A DNA stretch of 64,000 nt from JADZEM01 sp046328125 (GTDB lineage Bacteria; Chloroflexota; UBA6077; JACCZL01), in the NCBI GenBank assembly GCA_046328125.1, contig JAXLXF010000007.1:1-64000 (forward strand). The letters are read 5' to 3'. How positions within the stretch are numbered: the first letter of the stretch is position 1; each line of letters begins with the position of its first letter. Positions 31,479 through 40,661 of this stretch are shown in pieces. The notes beneath the pieces were generated by a model. The model made no database searches. It saw only the letters and a program-made list of their open reading frames with translations, and had not been told where the DNA came from. The position numbers were made by a program, and so were the translations under genes.

Positions 31479-33200
31479 ATGAAAGTCGTCATCGTTGGCG
31501 GAGTGGCCGGGGGCGCGTCGTGCGCCGCCCGTCTGCGTCGGCTGGACGAGCACGCCGAGATCGTGATGGTGGAGCGGGGGCCGTACATCTCGTTCGCCAA
31601 CTGCGGCCTGCCCTACCACGTCGGCGGGGTGATCGAAGAGGAATCGAGCCTGCTGGTGACGAACGAGCAGGCGTTCCGGGAGACGTTCGCCGTCGACGTG
31701 CGCTCGCAGTGCGAAGCAATCGCGGTCGCGCCGGCCGAGAAGACCGTGACGCTGCGCGACCTCGTCACCGGCGCGGTCACGACCGAGACGTACGACACAC
31801 TGGTGCTCGCGCCCGGCGCGGTCTCGATTCGTCCGCCACTGCCGGGCATCGACCTGCCGGGCATCTTCCAGGTGCGGAGCGTCCCTGACGCTCGCGCGAT
31901 CCGGGCCTGGATCGACCGCCGAGCGGCGGCGCTGGCGGGCGCACCGGGCCGTTCGAGGCTCCGGGCGGTCGTCGTGGGTGGTGGCTTCATCGGCCTGGAG
32001 ACGGCCGAGAACCTGATCCATCGCGGCATCGACGTGACGGTGGTCGAGATGCTCGACCAGGTGCTCCCGCCGATCGACCGTGAGTTTGCGCGGCTCGTCG
32101 AGGAGCGTCTGGTCCAGCACGGCGTCCAGCTCGCTCTCGGCGACGGGGTGGCGGCATTCAAGCAGGCGGCCGACGGCGAACTGGTCGTCGAGACACGGTC
32201 CGGCGCGGCCTACCCGGCGGATCTGGTGATCCTCTCGCTGGGGGTGCGGCCGGACACGACGCTCGCAAGGGCCGCCGGTCTGGAGATCGGCGAGCGCGGC
32301 GGCATCCGCGTCGACGAGCAGATGCGCACCAGCGACCCGGCCATCTACGCGGTCGGCGACGCCGTCGAGGTGAAGGACGTCGTGACGGACCAGTGGAGCT
32401 TGATCGCCCTGGCCGGGCCGGCCGCGCGGCAGGGCCGGATCGCCGCCGACACGATCGCCGGGCTCCAGTCACGCTATCGGGGCACCCAGGGGACGGCGGT
32501 GGTCGGCCTGTTCGGGGCGACGATCGCCTGGACCGGGGCGACCGAGAAGCTGCTGCGGCGGGTCGGCGACGCCGACTACGAGAAGGTGTACCTCCACCCG
32601 AATTCTCATGCCGGCTACTACCCGGGCGCGAAGCCGATCGCCATGAAGCTGCTGTTCAGGAAGTCTGACGGGCGCCTGCTCGGGGCAGAGGCGTTCGGCG
32701 AGGACGGCGTGGACAAGCGGATCAGCGTGCTGGCGGCGTACCTCCAGATGGGCGCGACGGTCCGCGACCTGGAAGAGGCCGAGCTGTGCTACGCGCCGCA
32801 GTTCGGGAGCGCGAAAGACCCGATCAACATCGCCGGAATGATCGCCGGGAACGTGTTGAGCGGTGCGATGCCAGTCGCTCACTGGGATTCCGGAGCGGAC
32901 GGCCTGCTGCTCGACGTTCGCGAGCCTATCGAGGTCGTGGCCGAGCCGGTCCCGAACGCGCTCAACATTCCGCTCAAGCAGCTTCGAGCACGCCTCGGCG
33001 AGCTCCCGCGCGACCGCGAGATCCTGGTGACGTGTCGATCCGGCCAGCGCGCCCACACCGCCACCCGGATTCTGCTACAGCACGGCTTCGGGGCGAAGAA
33101 CGTCTCGGGCGGCGCGCTCTCCCGCGAGCACGAGCTTCCAACGTGGAGAGACGTCACTCGGACCACGGATCGGGCGACGGTCATCGGCAGCGGGAGATGA
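31479..33200 (+). CDS. CoA-disulfide reductase / rhodanese fusion
   Basis: A 573-residue flavoprotein. Residues 1-450 are a CoADR/Npsr-type pyridine-nucleotide disulfide reductase: FAD motif VGGVAGGASCAARLRRL, active-site Cys42 in SFANCGLPY, NAD(P) motif VVGGGFIGLETAE, and ASxN-type dimerisation residues. A rhodanese domain follows (about 465-555) with active Cys519 in T-C-R-S-G-Q-R. Known fusions of this type reduce CoA persulfide, disulfides or polysulfide. GAGGAG before ATG 31479 fixes the start. The shared operator upstream places it with the rhodanese-DUF2892 and CstR-like genes. Confidence 0.92.
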   Translation: MKVVIVGGVAGGASCAARLRRLDEHAEIVMVERGPYISFANCGLPYHVGGVIEEESSLLVTNEQAFRETFAVDVRSQCEAIAVAPAEKTVTLRDLVTGAVTTETYDTLVLAPGAVSIRPPLPGIDLPGIFQVRSVPDARAIRAWIDRRAAALAGAPGRSRLRAVVVGGGFIGLETAENLIHRGIDVTVVEMLDQVLPPIDREFARLVEERLVQHGVQLALGDGVAAFKQAADGELVVETRSGAAYPADLVILSLGVRPDTTLARAAGLEIGERGGIRVDEQMRTSDPAIYAVGDAVEVKDVVTDQWSLIALAGPAARQGRIAADTIAGLQSRYRGTQGTAVVGLFGATIAWTGATEKLLRRVGDADYEKVYLHPNSHAGYYPGAKPIAMKLLFRKSDGRLLGAEAFGEDGVDKRISVLAAYLQMGATVRDLEEAELCYAPQFGSAKDPINIAGMIAGNVLSGAMPVAHWDSGADGLLLDVREPIEVVAEPVPNALNIPLKQLRARLGELPRDREILVTCRSGQRAHTATRILLQHGFGAKNVSGGALSREHELPTWRDVTRTTDRATVIGSGR

Positions 33201-33216
33201 TCTGAGGCGCGGTGCC

Positions 33217-33251
33217 GGTCTGGCGGGCGGCAAGAGCACGTCCGCCAGACC
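33217..33251 (+). terminator. Hairpin after the reductase-rhodanese gene
   Basis: GGTCTGGCGG (33217-33226) and CCGCCAGACC (33242-33251) pair perfectly over 10 bp, 16 bp past the stop codon. There is no U-tract. The remainder of the gap, to 33498, holds no gene I can support. Confidence 0.6.
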
Positions 33252-33498
33252 CGGCCGGCCGAAGGCCGTGGAGCTCGACATTGGCGGGCAGTTTCGGCCA
33301 GGATTCACCGGCCGCCAGTTTGTGGCCGGGCGGATGCTGGACGGTCACGTGGAGGATCACGCGGGCGCCGAGCGAGATGCGCTCGAGACAGAGCGCCGTC
33401 ACGCCTTGGCGCCGACGACCGTTCTCTGACTGTCACCATTCACTCCGAGCTTTCACTTTCAGTTACTGTTCCGATCGACTGTTCGAGGAGGAGACGCG

Positions 33499-33774
33499 AT
33501 GTGCCTGGTGCTGCCGGCCAGGGTGCTCGAAGTCCACGGCGAGACCGCCGAGGTCGAGCTGCACGGCGGGATGCTGACCACCGTCAGCCTGGCGATCCGC
33601 CCCGACGTCACAGCCGGACAGTACGTGATGGTGGATCGTGGCCTGGTGCTGGAGGTCATCGCGCCGGAGGAGGTCGAGGCGCTCCTCGCGCTGTACGACG
33701 AGATGGGACAGATGTTGACGGAATCGGACCTGGCGCCGGAACCGGCCCGGGTCCAGGGAGACGCCCGTGCCTGA
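33499..33774 (+). CDS. HypC/HupF-like chaperone, orphan
   Basis: A 91-residue OB-fold protein of the HypC/HybG family. It begins MCLVLPARVLEV with the essential Cys2, then has A-E-V-E-L-H-G-G and V-T-A-G-Q-Y-V-M-V-D-R-G, and ends with an acidic helix. Known HypC carries the Fe(CN)2CO precursor to [NiFe] hydrogenase. No hydrogenase subunit or other hyp gene is in the window. GGAGGAG lies before ATG 33499. It overlaps the next gene by 8 nt, so the two are coupled and probably work together. Confidence 0.85.
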   Translation: MCLVLPARVLEVHGETAEVELHGGMLTTVSLAIRPDVTAGQYVMVDRGLVLEVIAPEEVEALLALYDEMGQMLTESDLAPEPARVQGDARA

Positions 33775-34543
33775 CGCGCCGACGTTGCTCCTCCGAGGCA
33801 GCCAGCCGGAGCCGGAGCAGCCGCTCTCCGGCATGCTGCGCTTCATTCGCTACGCCTTCATGCCGAATCGGCTGCGCTACTGCGGCAGCGACGACAACAG
33901 CACCCTGTTCGGGTACGGCGTCGAGGGGACGATCGACGGCGGCCTGACGCCGCTGCTGCGCCGGTTCACGGGTGCGCTGCCGTACTTGCAGCTGATCGCC
34001 CGCTCGAACGGCATCGCCGACCCGTTCGACGCACGGGTGGTCGAGGCGTACTGGATCGGCAACGAGCTCCTGGAGGGCGTCGAGGTCCGCCAGCTGTACG
34101 ATTCGCTGGTGGAGCGGTTCGGCAAGCAGCTGCAGGGGCGCACGCGCGATCTGGTGCTCGGCAAGGCGCCGGCCGGCGCGCACCCGCACCACAGCTTCCA
34201 CGTCCTGGACGTCCACAGCCGCGTCGGCGAGCTCGGCCACACCCTCCCGACGCTCGAAGGCTGCCGGGTGAGCTGGGGCACGGTGGTTAGCTGCCAGGGC
34301 AGCCAGTTGGAAGTCGAGCGGCAGCCGCTGGTGCTCCAGGACGGCAAGCTCGTCCTGGGCGAGGTCCGTCGGGACACCGTCTTGCGCCAGATCGACGGGC
34401 ACGGCTTCGCGCAGGACGCCCAGCCCGGCGACGTCGTCTCGCTGCACTGGGGCTGGGCCTGCGAAGTCCTCACGGCGCGCGAGCGTGCAAACTTAGAGCG
34501 GTACACGCGTCACCATCTCGCCATCGCCAATCAGACCATTTGA
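33767..34543 (+). CDS. DUF6390-like protein coupled to HypC
   Basis: A 258-residue soluble protein starting with GTG 33767, overlapping the hypC-like gene. It contains F-I-R-Y-A-F-M-P-N-R-L-R-Y-C-G, followed by an acidic D-D-N-S, and later A-H-P-H-H-S-F-H-V-L-D-V and L-H-W-G-W-A-C-E. The resemblance to DUF6390 is from memory. The conserved Cys, His and Trp residues could bind a metal or cofactor. The pairing suggests metal-centre chemistry outside classical hydrogenase maturation; the reaction is unknown. Confidence 0.7.
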   Translation: MPDAPTLLLRGSQPEPEQPLSGMLRFIRYAFMPNRLRYCGSDDNSTLFGYGVEGTIDGGLTPLLRRFTGALPYLQLIARSNGIADPFDARVVEAYWIGNELLEGVEVRQLYDSLVERFGKQLQGRTRDLVLGKAPAGAHPHHSFHVLDVHSRVGELGHTLPTLEGCRVSWGTVVSCQGSQLEVERQPLVLQDGKLVLGEVRRDTVLRQIDGHGFAQDAQPGDVVSLHWGWACEVLTARERANLERYTRHHLAIANQTI

Positions 34544-34572
34544 CCGAACCGTCCAGCCTGGGTGAGCCCACC

Positions 34573-36177
34573 ATGTCGCGACCAGTTGTCGATGGCTCAG
34601 CTCCCGTCCCCCAATCGAGGCCCGGCTCGCCGAGCCGCCGAGCGTTCCTGTGCCGTGCCGCCGCGTTCGTCGCCAGCGTGCCCCTGCTCGGCATGGTCTC
34701 CCACGTCGGGCCGGCGCGGGCCGCGGCGCCGGCGCTGCGTGCGACAACCACGTCGCTCACGGTTGGCCTGCCGGCCGATCCGGCCAGTCTCAACCCGCTG
34801 ATCCAGACCGGCCTCGTCGAGGCGAGCGTCCAGATGAACGTGTTCGACACGCTGGCGTTCCCGGACGCGGACGGCGTAGCTCGGCCGGCCCTAGCCGAGT
34901 CCTGGGAAGTACTCGACGACACGACCTGGGAGTTTCGCCTGCGGTCTGGCGTGCGCTTCCACAACGGCGAGCCGTTCGACAGCAGCGCCGTCCGCTTCAC
35001 CGTCGAGACGATGCTCGACCCCGCCACGGCGTCGCCGGTCCGTGCGCAGCTGTCGGCCATCGACCGGGTCGAGACGCCGGACCCGTTGGTGGCGCGCATC
35101 GTCACCCGCCAGCCGTTCGCGCCGCTCCTCTCCGAGCTGACGGCGCTGGCGATGCTGCCGCCGGCCCACACGGCGGCGGTCGGCATGAGCGGCCTGGACC
35201 GCCAGCCAATCGGGACCGGCCCGTACCGCCTGACGGAGCGCGTGCGGGACGAGCGGATCGTGCTGGAGGCGAACGGCGAGCACTGGCGCGGCGCACCGGC
35301 CATCGACCGGGTGGAGCTCCGACCGATTCCCGACGGCTTCACCCGCGTCGCGGCGCTCCGCACCGGCCAGGTCGGGCTGTCGACCAACGTCCCGCTCCAG
35401 AACACCGACGAGATCTCGCGTGACGGGCTCCAGATGCTGGCTCGGCCGGGCATCCAGACCCTTTACGTCCGCCTGAACGCGCGCCGGCCGCCCCTCGACA
35501 ACGTGCTGGTCCGCCGGGCTGTTGCCTCGGCGCTGCAGGTGGACGCGATGCTCGCGGCGGTGTACGGCGCGCACGCGCGTCGGGTGACGGCGCCGTTCCC
35601 GCCCGACGTGCTGGGCTACGACACCAGCGTGCAGCCCACCCCGTACGATCCGGACCTGTCGCGCTCGCTGCTGGCGCAGGCGGGACTTGCGGACGGCTTC
35701 ACGGTGACCCTCGAAGCGCCCCAGGGACGGTATCCAGGCGACGCCCAGATCCCGCAGATCGTCGCGGGCTACCTCAAGGCGGTTGGGATCACGGCCAACG
35801 TCCGCACCATCGAGTGGGCGACCTATCTCCAGAAGGTCACGGCTGGCCAGGGTGAGGACCTGTTCCTGCTGGCCGGCACCAACCGGACGTTCGACCCCCA
35901 CTTCACGATGGCGCGCCTGTATGCCAACACGTCGAGCTTCGGCCGCGATTATTACGGCAACGCCGAGATCGACCCGCTCATCACAGAGGCCGCCGCGACC
36001 CTGGACCGGGGGCGGCGCGAGGCGATCTACCATCGGGTGCTGGACATCTTGCGGCGCGACGTGCCGGCGATCTGGCTGGCCCAGCTCGACGACCTGTACG
36101 GAGCGCGTGCGGACCTGGATTGGCAGCCCCGCGCCGACAGCCTGCTCTGGCTCGGCGAAGCGTCGATAGGCAGCTGA
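34573..36177 (+). CDS. Peptide/nickel-type ABC substrate-binding protein, orphan
   Basis: A 534-residue extracytoplasmic solute-binding protein of family 5. A Tat-like signal (S-R-R-A-F-L-C-R-A-A-A-F) precedes the mature domain, with D-P-A-S-L-N-P-L and F-D-T-L, then W-E-F-R-L-R-S-G-V-R-F-H-N-G-E-P-F, the family signature. ATG 34573 with GGTGAG upstream is preferred over TTG 34540, which would overlap the previous gene. No permease or ATPase genes are adjacent, so it must use a remote transporter or act as a receptor. Confidence 0.85.
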   Translation: MSRPVVDGSAPVPQSRPGSPSRRAFLCRAAAFVASVPLLGMVSHVGPARAAAPALRATTTSLTVGLPADPASLNPLIQTGLVEASVQMNVFDTLAFPDADGVARPALAESWEVLDDTTWEFRLRSGVRFHNGEPFDSSAVRFTVETMLDPATASPVRAQLSAIDRVETPDPLVARIVTRQPFAPLLSELTALAMLPPAHTAAVGMSGLDRQPIGTGPYRLTERVRDERIVLEANGEHWRGAPAIDRVELRPIPDGFTRVAALRTGQVGLSTNVPLQNTDEISRDGLQMLARPGIQTLYVRLNARRPPLDNVLVRRAVASALQVDAMLAAVYGAHARRVTAPFPPDVLGYDTSVQPTPYDPDLSRSLLAQAGLADGFTVTLEAPQGRYPGDAQIPQIVAGYLKAVGITANVRTIEWATYLQKVTAGQGEDLFLLAGTNRTFDPHFTMARLYANTSSFGRDYYGNAEIDPLITEAAATLDRGRREAIYHRVLDILRRDVPAIWLAQLDDLYGARADLDWQPRADSLLWLGEASIGS

Positions 36178-36220
36178 CCGTCCCAGAACGCGGCAAGCCA
36201 CTGCCGGGACGAGCGCGGGT

Positions 36221-37009
36221 TCAGAGCTCCAGGAACTCGCGGACGGCCCGCGCGAATTCACGCGGCTTCGAGGCGTGGACCGCGTGGCGCGCGCCGGGGA
36301 TCGTCAGCACGCGCCCATGCTGGAGCTGTGACCCGATTCGTTCGGCGACCTCCGCGCCCAGTGCCGCGTCGAGCGCCGGGTCAGCCGCGACGACCAGCGT
36401 CTCGACCTTGATGTTGGGGAGCGCGGCCACCGCCGCTGGAAAGCCCGGCTCGGCGCGCAGCACCGCCTGGAACGCCCCGTCGGCGGCTGCGCGGTAGAGC
36501 GACGCAATCGCCTTCGCATACAGCTCGCTTATGCCCGGCTCGAGACGCATCAACTCCGCTTCGAGCGCACCGGGCTCGGCGTGGCGCAACCGCTCCACGA
36601 CCCCGAGCCGTTCGCGCGGGCGGCTCGCGTCGAACGGCGGGTCCACGAGGATCAGCTTCGTCATCAGCTCCGGCCGCTCGGCCGCCAGCAGCGCCGCGAC
36701 CACCGCCCCTAACGAGTGCCCGATCACAGCCAGCGGACGCGACGGCTCGTGCGCCAGCAGCGCCGCGATGTCCCCCACGTAGTCGCGCGGCAGGTAGCCG
36801 GCGGACGGCTTGTCGCTGTCGCCGTGGCCGCGCAGGTCCGGCGCCACCAGTCGCGCGAACGTGCCCAGTATCCGCCCGATGCCCTGCCAGACCGCGCCCG
36901 AGACGCCGAGGCCGTGCAGCAGCACCAGCGGCGCTCCGTCCGTCCCGAACGAGCGGACGTTGAGCGTCAGGCCGCCGACATCCTCTCGTCGCCGGGTCCA
37001 GGTTGGCAT
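36221..37009 (-). CDS. Alpha/beta hydrolase
   Basis: A 262-residue alpha/beta hydrolase. It shows the oxyanion H-G-L-G, the D-L-R-G-H-G-D-S-D-K-P loop, nucleophile elbow G-H-S-L-G-A, an acid in VVAADPALD, and the catalytic His in G-A-R-H-A-V-H. The start is ATG 37009. TAGAAT lies 8 nt before it, so the transcript may be nearly leaderless. It follows the two GT39-like genes after 25 bp. Substrate unknown. Confidence 0.88.
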   Translation of the reverse strand: MPTWTRRREDVGGLTLNVRSFGTDGAPLVLLHGLGVSGAVWQGIGRILGTFARLVAPDLRGHGDSDKPSAGYLPRDYVGDIAALLAHEPSRPLAVIGHSLGAVVAALLAAERPELMTKLILVDPPFDASRPRERLGVVERLRHAEPGALEAELMRLEPGISELYAKAIASLYRAAADGAFQAVLRAEPGFPAAVAALPNIKVETLVVAADPALDAALGAEVAERIGSQLQHGRVLTIPGARHAVHASKPREFARAVREFLEL

Positions 37010-37034
37010 ACGCTCTGATTCTAGCGTGCGCCCA

Positions 37035-38501
37035 CTACGCCGCGACGGTTTCCCGAGCGCGGTCTCGGCGCCGGCGGGCCAGCCCCAACCCCAGCTCGGC
37101 CAGCCCCACCAGCCCGCCGCAGAGCACCAGCGCGATGAGCGGCTCCTGTGGGAAGCGGTAGCGTAGCTCGCCGCCGACCAGCGCCGCCGATCCGCCGATG
37201 AGCGCGAGCGTGGCGAGGGCGGGCAGGAGCAGCCAGCGCTGGCGCGCGCGGAGCAGCGCCACCACCATCCCGAGCGCGAACAGGATCGGCACCGTCCAGC
37301 CGTATCGGGACGGGTCGTAGATCGAAACGAGCGGCTGGGCACGGGCGGAGTCCAGGGGGTAGACCGGCTTGCGCAGCGCGCCGCGCGCCCGCCGCTCGAA
37401 GTCGGCGTCGGCGAGCGGCACCCCCTCGCGGCGAATGGCGATCGGCTCGCCCAGCACGATCTCGGTGAACGCCTCAATGGTGCTGGTGACGAAGTAGATC
37501 GGGCGGTTGCGGATCGCTTGGAGGGCGAAGCCCTGCATCAGCGGGTACGCCTCGGCGTCGGACAGGCCGAGCTCGTCGCGGAACCGCTGCGCCACCGAGG
37601 CCGGCTTCGTCTTCGCCGCCTCCTCCTGCACGATCCGCCGCGCGGCGGCCTGCGTGCCGGTCTCCACCACGCCGGGCGGCGTCTCGAAGGTGAAGCCGCC
37701 CGGATCCATTTTGAGGGTCCGCGCCAGCAGGAATCGCCCACTGCCGGCGATGACGAACGCACCCTGGGTCTGGCGGTTGTACGCCATCCACGGCACGACC
37801 ACCACCAGCGCGCAGGCCGCCAGCACGCCGAGCGCGGCCAGCCTCCGCGACCACGGCGCTGGCATCAGCAGCAGGAGCGTCCCGCCGATGAGCGGGGCCA
37901 GGATCTGGCCGGAGGGGCGGCAGAGCACCAGCAGCCCGAATAGCAGGCCCGTCGCCGCCGCCCAGCGCAGGCTCGCGCGGCGGGTCGCCAGGATCGTCGT
38001 GCTGAGCGAGGCGAGCAGCAGGATCGCGAACGGCACCTCGGTCATGACGTAGTGCTCGTAGAGCAGCAGCGGCCCCGACACCATCACCAGCACTGACGCC
38101 AGGATCGCGGTCAGGCGGGACGCCGCCAGCCGTCCGAGCAGATAGGTGAGCACCACCAGCAGCGGCCCGAACAGAAAGTGTTGGACCGTCACCAGCGCCT
38201 GGAGGTCTTCCCCGACGAACGAGACGACCGCCGCGACGAACAACGGATAGGTCGGGGTGCGGCGCAGCCCGAGGTCGAAGCCGTCGCCGTACACGAGGTT
38301 GCGGGCTGGCACGTAGTAGCCGGCACTATCGGGGTTGAGGAGCGGCGGCGCACTGGTAAAGAACGCCACTCGCAGAACGATGGCTCCGAAGAGGAGGAGC
38401 AGCAGCGGCATCACGTCGGCGCGCATGTCGTACCAGACGCTGGAGCGCCGGCCGGCACGGGAACGCGCCGAACGGGCAACCGCCGCACCGAATTCGGCCA
38501 T
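37035..38501 (-). CDS. GT39/ArnT-like membrane glycosyltransferase
   Basis: A 488-residue membrane protein with about ten to twelve helices. The first extracytoplasmic loop holds N-P-D-S-A-G-Y-Y, in the position of the acidic catalytic motif of PMT/GT39 enzymes, followed by R-R-T-P-T-Y-P-L-F. The C-terminus has E-L-R-Y-R-F-P-Q-E-P. These enzymes move sugars from polyprenyl phosphate to proteins or lipids outside the cell. ATG 38501 overlaps the upstream paralogue's stop (TGATG), so they are coupled and may work as a pair. Confidence 0.8.
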   Translation of the reverse strand: MAEFGAAVARSARSRAGRRSSVWYDMRADVMPLLLLLFGAIVLRVAFFTSAPPLLNPDSAGYYVPARNLVYGDGFDLGLRRTPTYPLFVAAVVSFVGEDLQALVTVQHFLFGPLLVVLTYLLGRLAASRLTAILASVLVMVSGPLLLYEHYVMTEVPFAILLLASLSTTILATRRASLRWAAATGLLFGLLVLCRPSGQILAPLIGGTLLLLMPAPWSRRLAALGVLAACALVVVVPWMAYNRQTQGAFVIAGSGRFLLARTLKMDPGGFTFETPPGVVETGTQAAARRIVQEEAAKTKPASVAQRFRDELGLSDAEAYPLMQGFALQAIRNRPIYFVTSTIEAFTEIVLGEPIAIRREGVPLADADFERRARGALRKPVYPLDSARAQPLVSIYDPSRYGWTVPILFALGMVVALLRARQRWLLLPALATLALIGGSAALVGGELRYRFPQEPLIALVLCGGLVGLAELGLGLARRRRDRARETVAA

Positions 38502-40123
38502 CAGCGGGGGCTGGCCGACGTGGCGGCGGTCCGGGCCGCGCCACCGGCCGCGAACCGGCCGACCGCCGCCCACACGAAGCCCGCCAGCGCCGCGACGCCG
38601 CCGCCGACCAGCACGTTGACGAGCGGGTCGAGCGGGAACCGGTACCGCCACTCGATGCCGATCAGCGCCGCCCCGGCCAGCAGCATGAAGAAGACCAGCA
38701 GACCGACCAGCAGCGTCTCGGGGCGGCGACGGCGCAGGCCGGACATCGACCCGACCAGCGCCAGCACGGCCAGCAGGGGCGCCAGCCGGGCCGGGTCGTA
38801 GAGGGTCACCAGCCGCTCAGCCGCGCCGAAGCTGCGCTCCTCGACGGCGCTCGGGCTGGGCAGCAGGTGCCTAACACGCTCCGGCCAGGCGATGTTGCGC
38901 CACGGCAGCCAGTCCTGGCGCAGCCGGACCGGCCGCCCGACGAACGTCTGGACGAGCATGTCGGCCGTTCCGGACAGGTAGTAGCCGGGCTGCTTCAGGA
39001 TCGCCTGCAACGCGATGGTCCGCATCAGCCGCTCGGCCTCGATCTCCGAGACGCCCAGCTCGTCCCGCAGCCGCGCGGCGAGCTCGAACGCCGAGCCATC
39101 CGCCGCCTCGTCGCGGTAGATCCGGCGTGCCCGCTGCAAGGTGCGGTCCTGGTCGCCGCCCGGCGGCTCACGGAAGTCGAACTTCTGGTCGTAGCGAATC
39201 GTGCGGACGGCCAGCCCCTCGCCGGAGCCGCCGGCGATGGCGAACGTGCCCTGCACCAGCTGGTTGCGGACCATCCAGGGCAGCACCACGATCCCGAAGC
39301 CGAGCAGCAGGGCCAGCGCGCCCAGCAGCACCGGGCGCCAGCGCGGCAGCAGCACCGGCAGCGCCACGATCAGCCCGAGCAACACCAGCTGCGCCAGCGG
39401 TCGGGTCAGCGCCGCCAGCGCCAGCAGCGCCCCGGCCAGCCCGAGCAGCCACACCCTTGAGCGCGGCCTCCCCGATCCTGGCCGCTTCGTCGCAACAACC
39501 CCCGCACAGCCGGGATCTGCGAAACCTTCTTCAACCAGACTATCACCACACCGCACACCGGCCAGGTACGCGAGCAGTCCCGCTGCCAGCAGCACCGTGA
39601 ACAGCCCCTCGCTCATCAGGTACTGCTCGGTGACGATGGCCGGGCCGCTCAGCGCGGTCAGCAGCGCGCCGACAGCAGCTCCGGCCGGCCCGAACAGCAG
39701 CCGGCCGATCCCGTACGCCAGCAGCACCGTCACCACGCCCAGCAGGTGCTGCACCAGCACCAGTACTCGCAGCTCCTCGCCGAACGTGCTGAGCACCCCG
39801 CCGACGAACAGCGGATACAGCGGGGGGCGCTTCAGAATCGGGGCGAAGCCGCCGCCGTGCAACAGGTCGAAGCCCGGCAGCAGGTAGCTCAGGCTGTCAT
39901 TGGTGACGAACGGCGGCGCCCGGAACGAGAACGCCAGACGCACCAGTAGCGCCAGCAAGCCGATTCCGAGGACGACCAGAAGCTCTGTACGACGCCCGGC
40001 ATTCAGCCACAAAAGCCATCGCCCACGGCTCGCCGTCACGGCGGCCGGGCCGGTTACCGCTCCATCGGCGCGGGCCGGGTCGGGCGACGCGGCGGCCGAA
40101 GGAGCGGACGGCGCAACGCTCAC
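38501..40123 (-). CDS. GT39/ArnT-like membrane glycosyltransferase with in-frame insert
   Basis: A 540-residue paralogue of the following gene with the same layout: T-N-D-S-L-S-Y-L-L-P-G near residue 74, R-P-P-L-Y-P-L-F, and E-W-R-Y-R-F-P-L-D-P near the end. Between two hydrophobic segments, residues about 191-221 form a polar Cys-containing insert (RCGDSLVEEGFADPGCAG..) with no counterpart in the paralogue and lower GC. The start is GTG 40123. It lies 10 bp after the MIP18/DUF59 gene. The insert is discussed separately. Confidence 0.8.
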   Translation of the reverse strand: MSVAPSAPSAAASPDPARADGAVTGPAAVTASRGRWLLWLNAGRRTELLVVLGIGLLALLVRLAFSFRAPPFVTNDSLSYLLPGFDLLHGGGFAPILKRPPLYPLFVGGVLSTFGEELRVLVLVQHLLGVVTVLLAYGIGRLLFGPAGAAVGALLTALSGPAIVTEQYLMSEGLFTVLLAAGLLAYLAGVRCGDSLVEEGFADPGCAGVVATKRPGSGRPRSRVWLLGLAGALLALAALTRPLAQLVLLGLIVALPVLLPRWRPVLLGALALLLGFGIVVLPWMVRNQLVQGTFAIAGGSGEGLAVRTIRYDQKFDFREPPGGDQDRTLQRARRIYRDEAADGSAFELAARLRDELGVSEIEAERLMRTIALQAILKQPGYYLSGTADMLVQTFVGRPVRLRQDWLPWRNIAWPERVRHLLPSPSAVEERSFGAAERLVTLYDPARLAPLLAVLALVGSMSGLRRRRPETLLVGLLVFFMLLAGAALIGIEWRYRFPLDPLVNVLVGGGVAALAGFVWAAVGRFAAGGAARTAATSASPR

Positions 40124-40133
40124 CGGCAGCCTG

Positions 40134-40484
40134 CTACCAGATGCCGAGCTCGACCTTGGCCTCTTCGCTCGCCATCGTGCGCGGGTCCCAGCGCGGCGTC
40201 CAGACGAGGTTGATGTCCACGTCCTTGATGGACGGATAGGTGGTGGTCAGCACCGCGTGGGCCTGGGTCTTGATCAGCGGCCCGAGCGGGCAGGCTGGCG
40301 TGGTCAGGGTCATGTCGACGATGACCTTGTTCTCGTCGTCCACGGTGTTGACGCCGTACACCAGGCCGAGATCGACGATGCTGATGCCGAGCTCGGGGTC
40401 GTACACGGCCTTGAGCGCCTGCATGATCTCGTGCTCGCTCGGCAGCGTGGCGGTCTGAGCGGTGCTCTCGTTGTCCGGTGCCAT
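40134..40484 (-). CDS. MIP18/DUF59 iron-sulfur assembly-type protein
   Basis: A 116-residue protein of the MIP18 (PaaD/SufT-like) family. The block YDPELGISIVDLGLVYGV and the later TLTTPACPLG with its single conserved Cys are diagnostic. The family helps insert Fe-S clusters or acts in ring-hydroxylating systems. GGAGG lies 6 nt before ATG 40484. No suf genes are adjacent. It is the first gene of a transcript leading into two glycosyltransferases, with no obvious functional tie. Confidence 0.88.
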   Translation of the reverse strand: MAPDNESTAQTATLPSEHEIMQALKAVYDPELGISIVDLGLVYGVNTVDDENKVIVDMTLTTPACPLGPLIKTQAHAVLTTTYPSIKDVDINLVWTPRWDPRTMASEEAKVELGIW

Positions 40485-40661
40485 CATGCGCCTCCGCACA
40501 CCGCGCGGTGGCGGTGGTATTCGCTGGATTGTACCAGGGACCGACCAGCCATCCCCCCGACCATGCGCGGCGAACGGTCCAGGGCTGCCGGCCTACAATC
40601 GGCCACGAGCCGCGCGACCGTCGCACGAGCGCACACCAACACCACGAAGGGACCGACGCCG

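Noticed and set aside
31458..31479. An earlier in-frame ATG for the CoA-disulfide reductase.
   Set aside because: The FAD motif begins right after ATG 31479, which has GAGGAG upstream; the earlier start has neither.
33201..33498. Short frames on both strands between the reductase and hypC-like genes.
   Set aside because: No ribosome sites or family-like sequence; only a hairpin is convincing there.
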